DNA of 6,520 bases from Desulfobacteraceae bacterium (lineage in GTDB: Bacteria; Desulfobacterota; DSM-4660; Desulfatiglandales; Desulfatiglandaceae), in contig JAUWPC010000200.1 of assembly GCA_030611815.1 (NCBI GenBank), positions 1 to 6,520 of the forward strand, read 5' to 3'. Below are positions 5,754 to 6,520 of the stretch, in pieces (position 1 is the stretch's first letter; the number at the start of each line of letters is the position of its first letter). The position numbers and the translations under genes are program-made. The notes under the pieces were generated by a model. That model made no database searches and was not told the origin of the DNA. It saw nothing but the letters and a program-made list of their open reading frames with translations.

Positions 5754-6259
5754 TTTGGCTGATTTTTCCAGGAATCCACTTTTTCCGAGGCCTTTTCAGT
5801 CAATCTGTTGCGGTGGGCCTTTACCTTTTCAGCAACAGCAGGGTATTTCAGGCCCAGGATTTGAGCCGCAAGAACGGCGGCATTTTTTGCCCCTCCGCTT
5901 CCCACAGCCACCGTAGCCACCGGGATACCGGAAGGCATCTGAACCGTGGACAAAAGAGCGTCCATCCCCTTGAACGGGGACGAGTCGATCGGGACCCCTA
6001 TGACCGGCAGGGTAGTATGTGCTGCTATGACTCCGGCTAAATGTGCTGCCCATCCGGCCCCCGCAATAATTACCTCAATCCCGCGATCAGCAGCAGACAC
6101 TGCATACTCTCTCGTCAGCTCGGGGGTCCTGTGTGCTGAAAGCACTTTCACCTCATGGGGCAACTCCAACTCTTTAAGCAGATCCATACACCCTTCCATT
6201 ACATCAGAATCGGAGACGCTTCCCATGATCACACCGATTAGGGGTTTGTCAGAAGACAT
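5750..6259 (-). CDS. purE: 5-(carboxyamino)imidazole ribonucleotide mutase PurE
   Basis: A 169-residue PurE, the normal length for the single-domain enzyme of de novo purine synthesis, which forms the octameric carboxylation enzyme giving CAIR. IGVIMGSVSDSDVM (8-21) carries the substrate-binding Ser14 and Asp17. LSAHRTPE (40-47) gives the His43 loop, and GAGWAAHLAGV (67-77) retains His73. GVPIDSSP (88-95) and LLSTVQMPSGIPVATVAVG (102-120) are also typical. His43 and His73 with SAHR point to the class I (N5-CAIR mutase) type. PurK, which would supply N5-CAIR, is not adjacent. The start is firm: GAGGTGAT ends three bases before the ATG, giving seven bases from GAGG to ATG. The stop overlaps the tsaC start by four bases. 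Purine and tRNA-modification genes together form a housekeeping pair, with no sign of transfer. Confidence 0.95.
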   Translation of the reverse strand: MSSDKPLIGVIMGSVSDSDVMEGCMDLLKELELPHEVKVLSAHRTPELTREYAVSAADRGIEVIIAGAGWAAHLAGVIAAHTTLPVIGVPIDSSPFKGMDALLSTVQMPSGIPVATVAVGSGGAKNAAVLAAQILGLKYPAVAEKVKAHRNRLTEKASEKVDSWKNQPK

Positions 6260-6275
6260 ATTATCACCTCATATA

Positions 6276-6305
6276 ATGTTAGTCCCTTAGAACAGAGATC
6301 ATCAA
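6276..6305 (-). promoter_or_regulatory. Possible promoter for purE-tsaC
   Basis: On the minus strand TTGATG (6300-6305, 4 of 6) and TAACAT (6276-6281, 4 of 6) are 18 bp apart. It would give a leader of about 10 bases with the ribosome binding site close to the transcript end. No palindrome resembling a PurR site was seen nearby. Weak support. Confidence 0.25.
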
Positions 6306-6323
6306 ATATCAAAAACCAAATCC

Positions 6324-6352
6324 ATGGCAAATTATTAATTTTGTGTTATAAT
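6324..6352 (+). promoter_or_regulatory. Candidate promoter reading into the inverted-repeat element
   Basis: On the plus strand ATGGCA (6324-6329, 4 of 6) and a perfect TATAAT (6347-6352) are 17 bp apart. The -10 overlaps the left edge of the inverted repeat, so a transcript would start within the repeat and fold into its hairpin. No plus-strand gene is visible within the window. Confidence 0.3.
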
Positions 6353-6418
6353 AGTGTCCGAACGAAAACTAGGATTTTTCGTTCAGATCAAAAAGACAGT
6401 TTTCGTTCAGACACTATT
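6350..6418. repeat. Long inverted repeat, MITE-like or insertion-element end
   Basis: The left arm (6350-6370) and right arm (6398-6418) are reverse complements at 20 of 21 positions, the one mismatch being CCG against CAG near the middle. The 27-base loop contains another copy of the arm core: TTTTCGTTCAGA occurs at 6376-6387 and 6400-6411, and its complement with one change, TCCGAACGAAAA, at 6357-6368. Transcribed, it would form a very stable hairpin. It lies upstream of purE, beyond its likely promoter. Its size and perfection suggest a mobile or regulatory repeat unit; I cannot name a family with confidence. Confidence 0.8.
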
Positions 6419-6520
6419 TAAGTCGCATTAATGGCAAACTTATGGCTCGTCAGGAAAATCTGTGGGTAAATTCCGGTTCTGGAAGTTCACCCATCGTCAG
6501 AAATAGTGCTATTTTGAGGA
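6419..6520. other. Non-coding, repeat-bearing edge sequence
   Basis: No gene is supported here. TGGGT (6463-6467) pairs with ACCCA (6489-6493) and TTCC (6471-6474) with GGAA (6481-6484), a nested hairpin. TCGTCAG occurs twice, at 6447-6453 and 6494-6500. ATGGCAAACTTAT at 6431 resembles ATGGCAAATTAT at 6324 on the other side of the long inverted repeat. A minus-strand frame open from the window edge stops after about 22 codons and has no family signal. It probably belongs to the same element as the inverted repeat. Confidence 0.4.

Noticed and set aside
6050..6053. Trp70 in the PurE GAGWAAHLAGV loop instead of the more familiar glycine
   Set aside because: I recall this variant as common in a PurE subgroup, and the catalytic histidines are kept, so it is not a sign of altered function.
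5946..6290. Plus-strand 114-codon open frame opposite purE
   Set aside because: It is a shadow of purE, which has full family motifs and a strong ribosome binding site.

Overview
The window is ordinary bacterial chromosome with almost everything on the minus strand. I infer an anaerobic deltaproteobacterium (Desulfobacterota-like). This rests on the style of the two transporter-less periplasmic binding proteins, the mixed GC, and intergenic repeat remnants that resemble ones I recall from that group. No rRNA or other marker in the window fixes the taxon.

Layout from right to left, the direction of transcription. The right end (about 6320-6520) has no convincing gene. It holds a nearly perfect 21-bp inverted repeat carrying three copies of one 12-bp word, then a second set of small repeats that runs to the window edge; it looks like a MITE or the end of an insertion element. 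Next come purE (purine synthesis) and a tsaC/Sua5-type tRNA threonylcarbamoyladenylate synthase, overlapping by ATGA and so probably translationally coupled. A gap of about 250 bp follows, with degenerate repeats and a terminator-like hairpin that points the opposite way from every gene here. Then an alpha/beta hydrolase of the 3-oxoadipate enol-lactonase type and a glucokinase (glk) form a two-gene unit closed by a clear intrinsic terminator at 2996-3027.

Beyond that terminator lies an AT-rich insert with two tandem family-3 solute-binding protein genes. The first is intact. The second keeps its ribosome binding site and start codon but is broken by three single-base frame changes and has lost its C-terminal third. 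A strong terminator-like hairpin sits inside the signal-peptide region of the broken copy. Neither has a permease or ATPase gene nearby.

Last is a 12-helix MFS transporter of unknown substrate. Its leader carries a near-palindrome of the kind bound by TetR-family repressors. A plus-strand reading frame entering from the left edge ends on the same TTAA that ends the MFS gene, so a convergent neighbour, perhaps the regulator, lies just outside.

I see no phage, CRISPR, defence or other clearly new multi-gene system. The unusual material is in the decayed binding-protein copy, the internal terminator, and the repeat element at the right end.
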